From Dysgonamonadaceae bacterium (GTDB taxonomy: Bacteria > Bacteroidota > Bacteroidia > Bacteroidales > Azobacteroidaceae), in assembly GCA_031256015.1 (NCBI GenBank), contig JAIRRK010000163.1:1-8469 (forward strand): a DNA stretch of 8,469 bases, in the 5' to 3' direction. Position 1 is the stretch's first letter. Every line of letters starts with the position of its first letter. Position numbers and translations under genes: made by a program. Positions 1 to 7,821 of the stretch are shown piece after piece. The notes under the pieces are model-generated. The model worked only from the letters and a program-made list of their open reading frames with translations, did no database searches and was not told the origin of the DNA.

Positions 1-846
1 ATACAGGCCTATTGTTTCAGACTGTGCATGAGTAATCATCCCGAAAACAGAACGCCTTTTGAGAAACCGGAAAAATACGATCCGGCCGATTACGAATTGC
101 TTGCAAGTGTATTTGAATCGGGATGGAACGAGTGGTTTGCCAAATACGACATTATTCCCAACCGAAAAACCGATACAAACAACCACGGCCCTTTCAGTAC
201 TGATCATATAGGAATGAATTACGATTATCCCGAGGCATCCTATGAACGGCGTAAAGAGATTATTGAAGATCATATCAACTATCAAAAGGGATTGCTCTAT
301 TTTGTATCGACCGACGAGCGTGTACCCGAAGAGGTGAGAAACAGGATGCACGATTGGGGATTGGCCAAAGACGAATTTACCGATAACGGCAACTGGCCGC
401 ATCAATTGTATATCCGTGAAGCACGAAGAATGATAGGAGCGTACGTCACGACTGAAAACGAAGTGCTTGGAAAGGTACATGTGCCTGACCCCATCGGTAT
501 GGGTTCCTATACCATGGATTCTCACCATGTACAGCGTTATGTGACGGCAGACGGACATGTACAAAATGAAGGAGATATAGGAATACATCCCGAAAAACCC
601 TACAAGATAGCCTACGGTTCAATCGTTCCTCGGAAAGGAGAATGTGAAAACCTGATTGTACCGGTGTGCGTTTCGGCCAGCCATATTGCTTTCGGTTCTA
701 TCCGAATGGAGCCGGTATTTATGATTCTCGGACAATCGGCGGCGGCAGCGGCGGTAATAGCCATAGACAGCAAGACCGGCGTGCAGGATGTTCCGTATGA
801 GGAATTGGAGCAGGTATTACTTTCTAAAAATCAGATTATAAATTAA
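1..846 (+). CDS. FAD-dependent oxidoreductase, C-terminal part (5' end outside window)
   Basis: The reading frame is open from base 1 (I-Q-A-Y-C-F-R-L-C before the first ATG at 28), so this is the C-terminal 281 residues of a longer protein. The ATG at 28 is internal, not the start. The piece resembles the end of the FAD-dependent oxidoreductase family Pfam PF12831 (FAD_oxidored), common in Bacteroidota and sometimes mislabelled 'xanthan lyase'. Visible hallmarks are the QAYCFR segment at the left edge, a central RRMIGAYV stretch, and a C-terminal block containing PYKIAYGSIVPR, ENLIVPVCVSASHIAFGS, RMEPVFMILGQSAAAAA. In the family this last block closes the FAD-binding fold. The N-terminal GxGxxG dinucleotide motif would lie upstream of the window. 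The substrate is unknown, and many relatives sit in carbohydrate-degradation loci. No signal peptide can be judged. It ends with TAA, and no convincing terminator follows before mutA. Confidence 0.85.
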   Translation: MQAYCFRLCMSNHPENRTPFEKPEKYDPADYELLASVFESGWNEWFAKYDIIPNRKTDTNNHGPFSTDHIGMNYDYPEASYERRKEIIEDHINYQKGLLYFVSTDERVPEEVRNRMHDWGLAKDEFTDNGNWPHQLYIREARRMIGAYVTTENEVLGKVHVPDPIGMGSYTMDSHHVQRYVTADGHVQNEGDIGIHPEKPYKIAYGSIVPRKGECENLIVPVCVSASHIAFGSIRMEPVFMILGQSAAAAAVIAIDSKTGVQDVPYEELEQVLLSKNQIIN

Positions 847-975
847 TTAAAAACTGTTTGTCTTTTTCAAAAACACGCAAGAATTTAGTTCGGACAAAAC
901 CGGTAAAAAATTAAAAATCAACCGGATTTAGGTTCGTTTATTCCCTTTTTCTTTTTCTTTACAAACAATTTATTG

Positions 976-983
976 TATTTTTG
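976..983 (+). promoter_or_regulatory. Candidate Bacteroidota-type -7 promoter element for mutAB
   Basis: TATTTTTG is an exact match to the TAnnTTTG -7 consensus of the Bacteroidota primary sigma factor. It lies about 57 bases before the mutA ATG. The region about 20-25 bases upstream (945-960) is a T-rich run with no clear TTTG -33 box, so only half of the promoter is convincing. Expected transcription start is near 990, giving a leader of about 50 bases. The A/T-rich leader has no Shine-Dalgarno sequence, as is usual in this phylum. Confidence 0.5.
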
Positions 984-986
984 CGA

Positions 987-1001
987 ACGATTTTATATCG
1001 T
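987..1001 (+). promoter_or_regulatory. Short perfect inverted repeat at the predicted mutAB transcription start
   Basis: ACGAT-N5-ATCGT is a perfect 5-base inverted repeat with a 5-base centre. It starts 3 bases after the candidate -7 element and so would overlap the transcription start. It could be an operator or a small 5' hairpin. Five-base arms can arise by chance in AT-rich DNA, so the call is weak. Confidence 0.2.
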
Positions 1002-1039
1002 AATTATTTGAAAAAGCTTAATATTTTATCATCAAATCT

Positions 1040-2941
1040 ATGAGTAATTCTAAAGAAAAACTTTTTTCCGAATTTCCTCCTGTGTCCACTGAAAAGTGGA
1101 TGGAAAAAATCATTACGGATTTAAAAGGAGCCGATTTTGAAAAAAAATTAGTTTGGAAAACGAATGAAGGTTTTGCTGTAAAACCTTTTTATCGTGAGGA
1201 AGACATTGCTGAGTTAAAAACCGCAAATTCTTTACCCGGAGAGTTCCCTTATGTAAGAGGGACGAAGAAAAACAACAATGATTGGTTTGTACGCCAAGAT
1301 ATTGAAGTGAAAAATTTCAGTGAAGCAAATAAAAAAGCACTGGATATATTGAACAAAGGAATTACTTCCTTGGGTTTTAAAATTAACCGACAAGATGTAA
1401 GTAAAGAAAACATTGCAGTCTTACTCAACGGTATTCATGCAGAAGCAGTAGAACTTAATTTTTCGACTTGTCAAATGAAGTCGGTTGAATTAATCTCTAT
1501 TTTAGTTGATTATTTCAAAGAAAAGAAATACGATCCGACAAAAATATTCGGTTCTGTCAATATCGATTTTGTTGGAGCAACATTAAGAAAAGGAATTGTC
1601 AAAGAAGAATGGGTCAACCAAATGGTCGCTGCCATAAAAGCTGCTGCCGAACTTAGATACTTCAAAGTAATTGCGGTCAATGCGTATCTTTTTAATAATG
1701 CAGGGTCGTATATTACTCAAGAATTAGCTTATGCTTTAGCTTGGGGAAACGAATTGATGTCTCAGTTAGTTGATGCGGGAGTAAATCCGACTTTTGCTGC
1801 CAAGAAAATAAAATTCAATTTCGGGATAGGTGCAAATTATTTTATGGAAATCGCTAAGTTCCGCGCGGCACGTTGGTTATGGGCCGAAATCGTAAAAGCT
1901 TATGAGCCGAAATGTGACCACGACTGCCCGAATGAAGGACCGACTAATGAATGTCGTTGTGCCGGGAAAATGAATATTTTTGCACAAACATCCACTTTCA
2001 ATCAAACTCTTTTCGATGCTCATGTAAACATGCTCCGTACACAAACGGAAGCAATGTCTGCCGCTATAGCCGGCGTGGATTCGATGCTGGTATCTCCTTT
2101 CGATGAATCATTCCGCACTCCGGATGAGTTTTCCGAAAGAATTGCCCGCAATCAACAATTACTATTGAAAGAAGAATGTCATTTCGATAAAATAGCAGAT
2201 CCTTCCGGAGGCTCTTATTACATCGAAACGCTCACTAATTCGATTGCTCAAGAAGCTTGGAATCTTTTCCTGAAAACAGAAGAAAAAGGTTTTTACAAGA
2301 GTGTTCAATCAGGCGAAATACAAGTTGCGGTCAACGCTTCTGCCGAAAAACGTTTCAAAGCATTATCTCAACGTCGTGAAATTTTACTTGGAACCAATCA
2401 ATTCCCCAACTTTACGGAAGTTGCTTCCGGAAAAATCGGCAAAGACAATCCATGCCATTCGGATTGCTCGGATGGACAAAAGGAAACCACCATCACGACT
2501 CTAAATACAAAACGTTTGGCAAATGAATTTGAATCGCTTCGGTTGACAACCGAACAATCGGGAAAAGAAGTAAAAGCCTTCATGTTAACTATCGGCAATT
2601 TGGCCATGCGTTTAGCTCGTTCTCAATTCTCATCCAATTTCTTAGCGTGCGCAGGATATAAACCGATAGATAATTTAGGCTTCGAGACTGTTGATACAGG
2701 TATTGAAGCTGCTCGTAAAGCAGGTGCAGATATTATCGTTCTTTGTTCGAGCGATGATGAATATGCCGAATACGCACCCCAAGCTTACGAATTAACCAAA
2801 GGCAAAGAAATCTTGATTGTTGCGGGTGCTCCCGCTTCAATGGAAGAATTGAAAGCTTTGGGAATTGAATATTTTATCAATGTTCGCAGTAACGTGTTGG
2901 AAACTTTACAATCGTTGAACGCTAAATTGGGAATACAATGA
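1040..2941 (+). CDS. mutA: Methylmalonyl-CoA mutase small (beta) subunit
   Basis: This is the non-catalytic partner of the heterodimeric adenosylcobalamin-dependent methylmalonyl-CoA mutase, cytoplasmic, 633 residues, a normal length for the family. It follows the MutB plan: an N-terminal extension, a TIM-barrel mutase domain (about 40-430), a linker, and a C-terminal flavodoxin-like B12-binding-type domain (about 510-630). The active site is degenerate. The catalytic His of MutB (H239) corresponds by my alignment to L217. The DxHxxG cobalt-binding motif is replaced by LAMRLA at 521-526, so Met523 stands where the cobalt-ligating His would be. A typical mutase segment, [16 protein letters not shown], is intact. 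An odd feature is two Cys/His clusters: C292, H294, C296, C305 and C307 in the barrel, and C472, H473 and C476 in the linker. The stop codon overlaps the mutB start (ATGA), so the two are translationally coupled. No B12 riboswitch is visible upstream. Confidence 0.95.
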   Translation: MSNSKEKLFSEFPPVSTEKWMEKIITDLKGADFEKKLVWKTNEGFAVKPFYREEDIAELKTANSLPGEFPYVRGTKKNNNDWFVRQDIEVKNFSEANKKALDILNKGITSLGFKINRQDVSKENIAVLLNGIHAEAVELNFSTCQMKSVELISILVDYFKEKKYDPTKIFGSVNIDFVGATLRKGIVKEEWVNQMVAAIKAAAELRYFKVIAVNAYLFNNAGSYITQELAYALAWGNELMSQLVDAGVNPTFAAKKIKFNFGIGANYFMEIAKFRAARWLWAEIVKAYEPKCDHDCPNEGPTNECRCAGKMNIFAQTSTFNQTLFDAHVNMLRTQTEAMSAAIAGVDSMLVSPFDESFRTPDEFSERIARNQQLLLKEECHFDKIADPSGGSYYIETLTNSIAQEAWNLFLKTEEKGFYKSVQSGEIQVAVNASAEKRFKALSQRREILLGTNQFPNFTEVASGKIGKDNPCHSDCSDGQKETTITTLNTKRLANEFESLRLTTEQSGKEVKAFMLTIGNLAMRLARSQFSSNFLACAGYKPIDNLGFETVDTGIEAARKAGADIIVLCSSDDEYAEYAPQAYELTKGKEILIVAGAPASMEELKALGIEYFINVRSNVLETLQSLNAKLGIQ

Positions 2942-5085
2942 AAATAGATTTTAAAAACATCGATATAAAAAATGCAGGATTTAACGAAATAAATCCTCTC
3001 CAATGGTCTGAAGAAAACGACATCAAAACAAATTGGAAAACGCCCGAACACATTGATGTGAAACCGACCTATACCAAAGCCGATTTGGAAGGAATGGAAC
3101 ACCTGAACTATGCTTCCGGGATTCCGCCATTCTTAAGAGGTCCTTATTCGGGAATGTTTGCCATGCGTCCTTGGACAATCCGTCAATATGCCGGATTCTC
3201 TACTGCGGAAGAATCCAATGCTTTTTACAGAAGAAATTTAGCTTCCGGTCAAAAAGGGCTTTCCGTAGCTTTCGACTTGGCCACACATCGCGGATACGAT
3301 GCCAATCATCCTCGTGTTGTCGGAGATGTGGGAAAAGCCGGCGTTTCAATCTGTTCCTTGGAAGATATGAAAGTGCTTTTCGATGGAATCCCATTGAAAG
3401 ACATGTCTGTTTCCATGACAATGAATGGTGCCGTTCTTCCTGTTTTGGCGTTCTATATCAATGCCGGTTTGGAACAAGGAGCTAAGTTGGAAGAAATGGC
3501 CGGAACAATTCAAAATGATATTTTGAAAGAATTCATGGTGCGTAATACTTACATCTATCCGCCCGAATTTTCCATGAAAATTATTGCCGATATTTTTGAA
3601 TACACATCTCAAAAGATGCCGAAGTTCAACTCGATTTCCATTTCAGGCTATCACATGCAAGAAGCGGGAGCAACTGCGGATATTGAATTGGCTTATACTC
3701 TTGCCGATGGAATGGAATACCTGAAAGCCGGAATCGATGCCGGAATCGATGTGGACGCTTTTGCTCCTCGTCTGTCTTTCTTTTGGGCAATCGGGATGAA
3801 TCATTTTATGGAAATTGCAAAAATGCGGGCCGGCCGGTTATTGTGGGCTAAAATCGTAAAAAGTTTCGGTGGGAAAAATCCGAAATCATTGGCTTTACGT
3901 ACACACTGCCAAACTTCGGGATGGTCGTTAACCGAACAAGATCCGTTCAATAATGTAGGACGTACCTGTATCGAAGCAATGGCCGCAGCATTGGGACATA
4001 CGCAATCTCTGCACACAAATGCCCTCGATGAAGCGATAGCTCTTCCGACGGATTTTTCTGCCCGTATAGCACGTAACACACAGATCTATATTCAAGAAGA
4101 AACTTATATTACAAAAGAAATAGATCCTTGGGCAGGTTCTTTCTACGTGGAAACTTTAACTCAAGAATTGGCTCACAAAGCATGGGAACTGATTCAGGAA
4201 GTACAAGGATTGGGAGGCATGGCTAAAGCTATCGAAACCGGTATTCCCAAAATGCGTATCGAAGAGGCTGCTGCAAGAGCGCAAGCCCGTATCGATTCGG
4301 GGAATCAAACAATTATCGGTATCAATAAATACCGTTTGGAAAAAGAAGATCCAATCGATATATTGGAAATAGATAATACAGCCGTTCGTTTACAACAAAT
4401 TGAACGTCTGAATACCTTGAAAGCAAATCGGGATGAAGCGGCCGTGAAAAAAGCACTGACCGCCATTACCGAATGTGCAAAAACAGGTAAAGGAAATTTG
4501 TTGGATTTGGCAGTGCAAGCTGCCGGATTACGAGCTTCACTAGGAGAAATATCAGATGCCTGCGAAGAAGTTGCAGGACGTTATAAAGCAATAATCAGAA
4601 CTATTTCAGGCGTGTATTCATCAGAAACAAAAGGAGATGCTACTTTCAATAAAGCCCGGGAATTAGCGGAAATTTTCTCAAAAAAAGAAGGACGTCAGCC
4701 TCGTATTATGATTGCCAAAATGGGGCAAGACGGGCATGACCGCGGGGCAAAAGTTGTGGCAACCGGTTACGCCGATTGCGGATTCGATGTGGATATGGGG
4801 CCTTTGTTCCAAACTCCGGAAGAAGCAGCTCGTCAGGCAGTGGAAAACGATGTGCATGTTTTGGGAGTGTCTTCATTGGCAGCCGGACATAAAACCTTAG
4901 TTCCTCAAGTAATTGAAGAATTGAAGAAATTAGGTCGTGAAGATATTTTGGTAATCGCAGGAGGAGTAATTCCGGCTCAAGATTATGATTATCTCTACAA
5001 AGCAGGAGTTGCGGCCATCTTTGGTCCCGGAACTTCAGTCAGTCAAGCGGCAGTTACGATTCTCGAACTTTTATCGGAAGAATAA
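2938..5085 (+). CDS. mutB: Methylmalonyl-CoA mutase large (alpha) catalytic subunit
   Basis: This 715-residue protein catalyses the radical interconversion of succinyl-CoA and (R)-methylmalonyl-CoA using adenosylcobalamin. In fermenting Bacteroidales this feeds propionate formation. The TIM-barrel substrate domain (about 40-400) keeps the residues known from the Propionibacterium enzyme: WTIRQY with Y84 (equivalent to Y89), R202 (R207) in [11 protein letters not shown], and H239 (H244) in [22 protein letters not shown] is the usual signature after the barrel core. The C-terminal cobalamin domain (about 580-710) carries K594, D598, H600 and G603 in [10 protein letters not shown], where H600 is the lower cobalt ligand. 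It also has GVSSLAAGH and a late GGVIP loop. All catalytic positions I could check are present, so the enzyme should be active. The start overlaps the mutA stop by 4 bases. No MeaB/ArgK-type chaperone GTPase or epimerase gene follows; a terminator does. Confidence 0.97.
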   Translation: MKIDFKNIDIKNAGFNEINPLQWSEENDIKTNWKTPEHIDVKPTYTKADLEGMEHLNYASGIPPFLRGPYSGMFAMRPWTIRQYAGFSTAEESNAFYRRNLASGQKGLSVAFDLATHRGYDANHPRVVGDVGKAGVSICSLEDMKVLFDGIPLKDMSVSMTMNGAVLPVLAFYINAGLEQGAKLEEMAGTIQNDILKEFMVRNTYIYPPEFSMKIIADIFEYTSQKMPKFNSISISGYHMQEAGATADIELAYTLADGMEYLKAGIDAGIDVDAFAPRLSFFWAIGMNHFMEIAKMRAGRLLWAKIVKSFGGKNPKSLALRTHCQTSGWSLTEQDPFNNVGRTCIEAMAAALGHTQSLHTNALDEAIALPTDFSARIARNTQIYIQEETYITKEIDPWAGSFYVETLTQELAHKAWELIQEVQGLGGMAKAIETGIPKMRIEEAAARAQARIDSGNQTIIGINKYRLEKEDPIDILEIDNTAVRLQQIERLNTLKANRDEAAVKKALTAITECAKTGKGNLLDLAVQAAGLRASLGEISDACEEVAGRYKAIIRTISGVYSSETKGDATFNKARELAEIFSKKEGRQPRIMIAKMGQDGHDRGAKVVATGYADCGFDVDMGPLFQTPEEAARQAVENDVHVLGVSSLAAGHKTLVPQVIEELKKLGREDILVIAGGVIPAQDYDYLYKAGVAAIFGPGTSVSQAAVTILELLSEE

Positions 5086-5106
5086 TTTCATTTCAAGAAT
5101 AATCTT

Positions 5107-5145
5107 ACGAGAGACCGTTTCGTTTTGAAATGGTCTCTCGTTTTT
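5107..5145 (+). terminator. Intrinsic terminator after mutAB
   Basis: A 15-base-pair stem pairs 5107-5121 (ACGAGAGACCGTTTC) with 5127-5141 (GAAATGGTCTCTCGT). It has one G-U wobble, no mismatches and a 5-base loop (GTTTT), and runs into TTTTT at 5141-5145. It lies 22 bases past the mutB stop and only 35 bases before fmt, so it separates the two transcription units. On the opposite strand the hairpin is not followed by a comparable T run. Confidence 0.9.
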
Positions 5146-5179
5146 AGATTAGTAATTTCAAGAATTTTATATAAACACA

Positions 5180-6139
5180 ATGAATAAGAAAGATTTACGT
5201 ATCGTTTTTATGGGAACTCCCGACTTTGCGGTCGAAAGTTTACGTGCCTTGGCGGATAATGATTATAATATTGTCGGTGTTATAACTATGCCCGACAAGC
5301 CGAAAGGCAAACATCACAGCGAACTTTGGCGCAGTCCGATAAAAGAATACGCATTATCCGAAAACTTACCATTGCTGCAACCGGAAAACTTAAAAGACCC
5401 CGATTTCTTGAACCAACTCAATAGCCTGAATGCCGATATTCAAATAGTTGTCGCTTTTCGGATGCTTCCCGAAGTTGTATGGAATATGCCTCGTTTGGGT
5501 ACTTTCAATTTACATGCCTCTCTTCTGCCGCAGTACAGAGGTGCAGCTCCCATTAATTGGGCCATTATCAATGGCGAAAAAGAAACCGGAGTTACCACCT
5601 TTTTTCTCACTCATGAAATAGATACCGGGAAAATAATCGAACAAGTAAAAACCGAAATCACCGAGGCGGATAACGCAGAAACCGTTCACAATCGCTTGAT
5701 GCACTTGGGTGCCGAATTAGTTACTCAAACGGTTGACAATATTTTGAATGATTCCGTTCAACCTACGGAACAAAATAAATTAATCTCCGACATAAAAGAC
5801 TTGAAATCGGCTCCGAAGATTTTCAAAGAAACCTGTAAAATCGATTGGAACCAAAACACGGAAAAAGTTTATAACTTCATTCGCGGACTTTCCCCTTATC
5901 CTGCTGCATGGACAGAGTTAACCACCGAAAAAGGAACAACATTAAACATGAAAGTATTTCAGGCCGAAAAATCTTACGAAGCACATCATCTTCCGGTCGG
6001 AACGATGGTCTCGGACGGGAAAAACTTTATCAAAGTCGGCACGAATAATGGATTCATTTACTTGAAAAGCATACAGCAAGCAGGGAAAAAACAAATGTCC
6101 GTAGAAGATTTTCTTCGAGGCAATAAACATTTATTTTAA
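5180..6139 (+). CDS. fmt: Methionyl-tRNA formyltransferase
   Basis: Transfers a formyl group from 10-formyl-tetrahydrofolate to the amino group of Met-tRNA(fMet), making the bacterial initiator. It is cytoplasmic and 319 residues long, typical for Fmt. The N-terminal formyltransferase Rossmann domain (about 5-190) starts with LRIVFMGTPDFAVESL. Its catalytic triad is visible as N110 and H112 in NLHASLLPQYRGAAPI and D148 in HEIDTGKII, equivalent to E. coli N108, H110 and D146. The SLLPxYRGAAP loop is the Fmt signature. The C-terminal OB-like tRNA-binding domain (about 210-315) contains the usual YNFIRGLSPYPAAWT. The ATG at 5180 fits the family start and has an A-rich, SD-less leader. The gene follows the mutAB terminator at once, so it needs its own promoter in the 34-base gap or depends on read-through. 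I see no exact TAnnTTTG there. It shows no functional tie to mutAB. Confidence 0.96.
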   Translation: MNKKDLRIVFMGTPDFAVESLRALADNDYNIVGVITMPDKPKGKHHSELWRSPIKEYALSENLPLLQPENLKDPDFLNQLNSLNADIQIVVAFRMLPEVVWNMPRLGTFNLHASLLPQYRGAAPINWAIINGEKETGVTTFFLTHEIDTGKIIEQVKTEITEADNAETVHNRLMHLGAELVTQTVDNILNDSVQPTEQNKLISDIKDLKSAPKIFKETCKIDWNQNTEKVYNFIRGLSPYPAAWTELTTEKGTTLNMKVFQAEKSYEAHHLPVGTMVSDGKNFIKVGTNNGFIYLKSIQQAGKKQMSVEDFLRGNKHLF

Positions 6140-6242
6140 TCATTATTCAAACATTCTTTCCCGAAGAAGATTGACTCAGATAAAAATCAACAACCGGCAC
6201 ATCAATAAATCGGTGAATTTTGTTTACATTCGTGCGGAAAAA

Positions 6243-6273
6243 TGCAACGTTTGCAACTTGACCCTCGTTTATA
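6243..6273 (+). promoter_or_regulatory. Candidate ECF-sigma promoter for the exported beta-repeat protein
   Basis: TGCAAC (6243-6248) is followed after 17 bases by CGTTTATA (6266-6273). An AAC-containing -35 box and a CGT-containing -10 box at this spacing is the general layout of ECF-sigma promoters. Transcription would start near 6276-6280, about 50 bases before the downstream ATG. TGCAAC is repeated 9 bases later at 6252-6257, and the -10 region overlaps a perfect 12-base palindrome, GTTTATATAAAC, at 6267-6278. An ECF sigma factor is encoded next door on the other strand. The match is to a general pattern, not to a measured consensus for this factor. Confidence 0.45.
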
Positions 6274-6328
6274 TAAACAGATGGAGAATATGCCACCGAT
6301 TCGAAATACAATTAAATATATATAAAAA

Positions 6329-7411
6329 ATGAAGACAACAATGAGCATGAAAAGAAACCAATGGTACTTAATCGTGTTATCAATCTTTCTTGCCACCCTG
6401 AACGGACAGGCCAATCAATCGGATAACACCCAAAAGAAAGAGATAAATAAATCATTCTCTGTCAGTGTCGGCGGAAAATTGGTAGTAGATAATCGCTATG
6501 GCAATGTAACTGTTACCTATTGGAGCAAAAATGAAGTTTCACTCCGTGTAGTAGTCGAAGCGAACGCTCGAACCGAAGGAGATGCGAAAGAAAAATTAGA
6601 CCAGATAGATATACAAATGCAAAAATCGGGTAATACCGTATATGCCGAAACTTCCATAAAAAACCTGTCAAACAACGGCGGAAACAACCGGATAAACATC
6701 GATTATTACATCAATATTCCTTCCAAGTTTGCCGTAGATATTTCCCAAAAATATGGTTCTATCTATTTGCCTGAAAAGAACATGGGGCGGTGCACCTTGT
6801 CGATCAAATATGGAAACATCCATGCGGGTAGTTTTACTTTGCCTTTGAGCATAGAAGCCGGTTACAGCGATATAAATATCGACGATGTACAGGATCTTCG
6901 AATGGATTTGTCGTATTGTAGAAATGTGGAAATGAAGAACGGAAAGAATTTAAACATCGACAGTAAATATTCGAATTTGAATATAGGAAACATAGAGAAG
7001 CTGAAATTGGAAAAAAAATACGGTAACCTGACTGTGCAAAGTGTCGATAAAGTATTGATGGCAATCAAATACAGTAAAATGAAAATAAGATATTTGAAAG
7101 AAGAACTGGATATCGACGGGTTAAACTACAGTACTCTTACTGTTAATGAATTATCATCCGATTTCAAAAGAGTCAGAGCCGAATCCCGATACGGTACCCT
7201 CAACTTGTCCATTCCGGCGAATACTTCGTTCAATGTGAATGCCACAAACATGAAATACGGCGAGCTGAAAGTCAAAGACTTTAACATCACCCGTTCGAAC
7301 ATCGAAAATAAGGTAAACTACTATTACCAAATAAACGGCGGAAGCAGCCACCGTGTTGTCAATTTTAAAGGATACAATCACAGCAACCTGAATATTAAAA
7401 CATCTTCTTAG
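6329..7411 (+). CDS. Exported beta-repeat protein, DUF4097-like / adhesin-head-like
   Basis: A 360-residue protein of unknown function. The N-terminus is a signal peptide: basic MKRNQ, hydrophobic WYLIVLSIFLATL, and a likely signal peptidase I site after GQA (residue 28). No Cys follows, so it is not a lipoprotein. In-frame ATGs at 6341 and 6347 are also possible; the last would give a shorter, more typical signal peptide. The mature protein is almost all short beta strands built on a repeated Y-[G/S]-x-hydrophobic-x-hydrophobic unit. The Tyr positions are 57, 142, 161, 179, 196, 214, 231, 248, 267, 288 and 310, about 17-22 residues apart from 142 on. This suggests a single-stranded beta-helix, as in the Bacteroidota DUF4097 and 'putative auto-transporter adhesin head' families. 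No membrane anchor or C-terminal sorting domain is evident, so it is probably periplasmic or surface-associated. It converges with the sigma-factor cluster and has an ECF-like promoter, suggesting envelope-stress control. Confidence 0.75.
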   Translation: MKTTMSMKRNQWYLIVLSIFLATLNGQANQSDNTQKKEINKSFSVSVGGKLVVDNRYGNVTVTYWSKNEVSLRVVVEANARTEGDAKEKLDQIDIQMQKSGNTVYAETSIKNLSNNGGNNRINIDYYINIPSKFAVDISQKYGSIYLPEKNMGRCTLSIKYGNIHAGSFTLPLSIEAGYSDINIDDVQDLRMDLSYCRNVEMKNGKNLNIDSKYSNLNIGNIEKLKLEKKYGNLTVQSVDKVLMAIKYSKMKIRYLKEELDIDGLNYSTLTVNELSSDFKRVRAESRYGTLNLSIPANTSFNVNATNMKYGELKVKDFNITRSNIENKVNYYYQINGGSSHRVVNFKGYNHSNLNIKTSS

Positions 7412-7441
7412 AAAAAATTCGTGTTGTTAGTATGCCAACAA
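7412..7441 (-). terminator. Weak candidate terminator for the sigma-factor operon
   Basis: Read on the minus strand, TTGTTGG-CATA-CTAACAA forms a 7-base-pair stem (one G-U wobble) with a 4-base loop. After 6 more bases comes a run of six T (plus-strand A run at 7412-7417). The stem is short and AT-rich and the T run is not adjacent. On the plus strand the wobble becomes an A-C mismatch and no T run follows, so it would act for the minus-strand genes only. Confidence 0.3.
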
Positions 7442-7455
7442 TTGAATAAGCCCTG

Positions 7456-7821
7456 TTAAGGTAAAAATTTGTCTACTATATAAAAGAAATAGGAAAAACT
7501 CAAGATTACAATTACAGCCAGTAAATAAGGAAACACTTCTTTTACCTTAATGAGTAGAGGTAGGAAATCGTTGGGTTGTCCTGAGAGTGTATAAAACAAA
7601 AAGAGAAATGCCACACCTAAATAAATGATTACTCCTGCGATAAAATAAGGTGAAAAATCTCGCGATTTTATATGAAAGATTCTCCGATTCTCCGCTTTTA
7701 TCGGTTGTTCTTCGGCAATACGCGCCATTATCTTTCGACTTAAATTCGGGGAAGGTTCCAATGCAGACGACTTAAACAACATCTGTGTCAAATGGTCGAG
7801 TTCATTTCTGTTCTTATTCAT
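7456..7821 (-). CDS. Small two-span membrane protein, candidate anti-sigma factor
   Basis: A 121-residue protein. It has a charged cytoplasmic-type N-terminus (about 1-58), two clear membrane segments at about 59-79 (YFIAGVIIYLGVAFLFLFYT) and 97-117 (VFPYLLAVIVILSFSYFFYI), and a short connecting loop. The N-terminal stretch ALEPSPNLSRKIMARI resembles the short helical motif seen near the start of many small Bacteroidota proteins encoded directly after ECF sigma genes. Its start overlaps the sigma stop by ATGA, so the two are translationally coupled and probably made in matched amounts. A membrane protein co-translated with an ECF factor is most simply its anti-sigma factor, holding it at the inner membrane. 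I see no zinc-binding HxxxCxxC motif, so it would not be a ZAS-type anti-sigma. The role is inferred from context; the sequence alone shows only the topology. Confidence 0.65.
   Translation of the reverse strand: MNKNRNELDHLTQMLFKSSALEPSPNLSRKIMARIAEEQPIKAENRRIFHIKSRDFSPYFIAGVIIYLGVAFLFLFYTLSGQPNDFLPLLIKVKEVFPYLLAVIVILSFSYFFYIVDKFLP

Noticed and set aside
28..846. Reading the first gene as a complete 272-residue protein starting at 28
   Set aside because: The frame stays open to base 1 and the preceding residues QAYCFR match the family, so the ATG at 28 is internal.
900..925. CCGGT ... ACCGG inverted repeat as a terminator for the oxidoreductase
   Set aside because: Only 5 base pairs with a 16-base AT-rich loop and no T run directly after it.
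847..1039. Possible cobalamin riboswitch upstream of the B12-dependent mutase genes
   Set aside because: No B12-box-like GCCACTG sequence and no room for the usual multi-helix fold; the gap is AT-rich with a simple promoter.
5166..5176. TTTATATAAAC before fmt, resembling the palindrome at 6267-6278, as a second ECF -10 box
   Set aside because: It lacks the CGT core, has no TGCAAC-like -35 box at the right spacing, and lies only 3 bases from the start codon.
6150..6172. TTCTT / AAGAA hairpin after fmt as a terminator
   Set aside because: Five weak base pairs and no T run follow.
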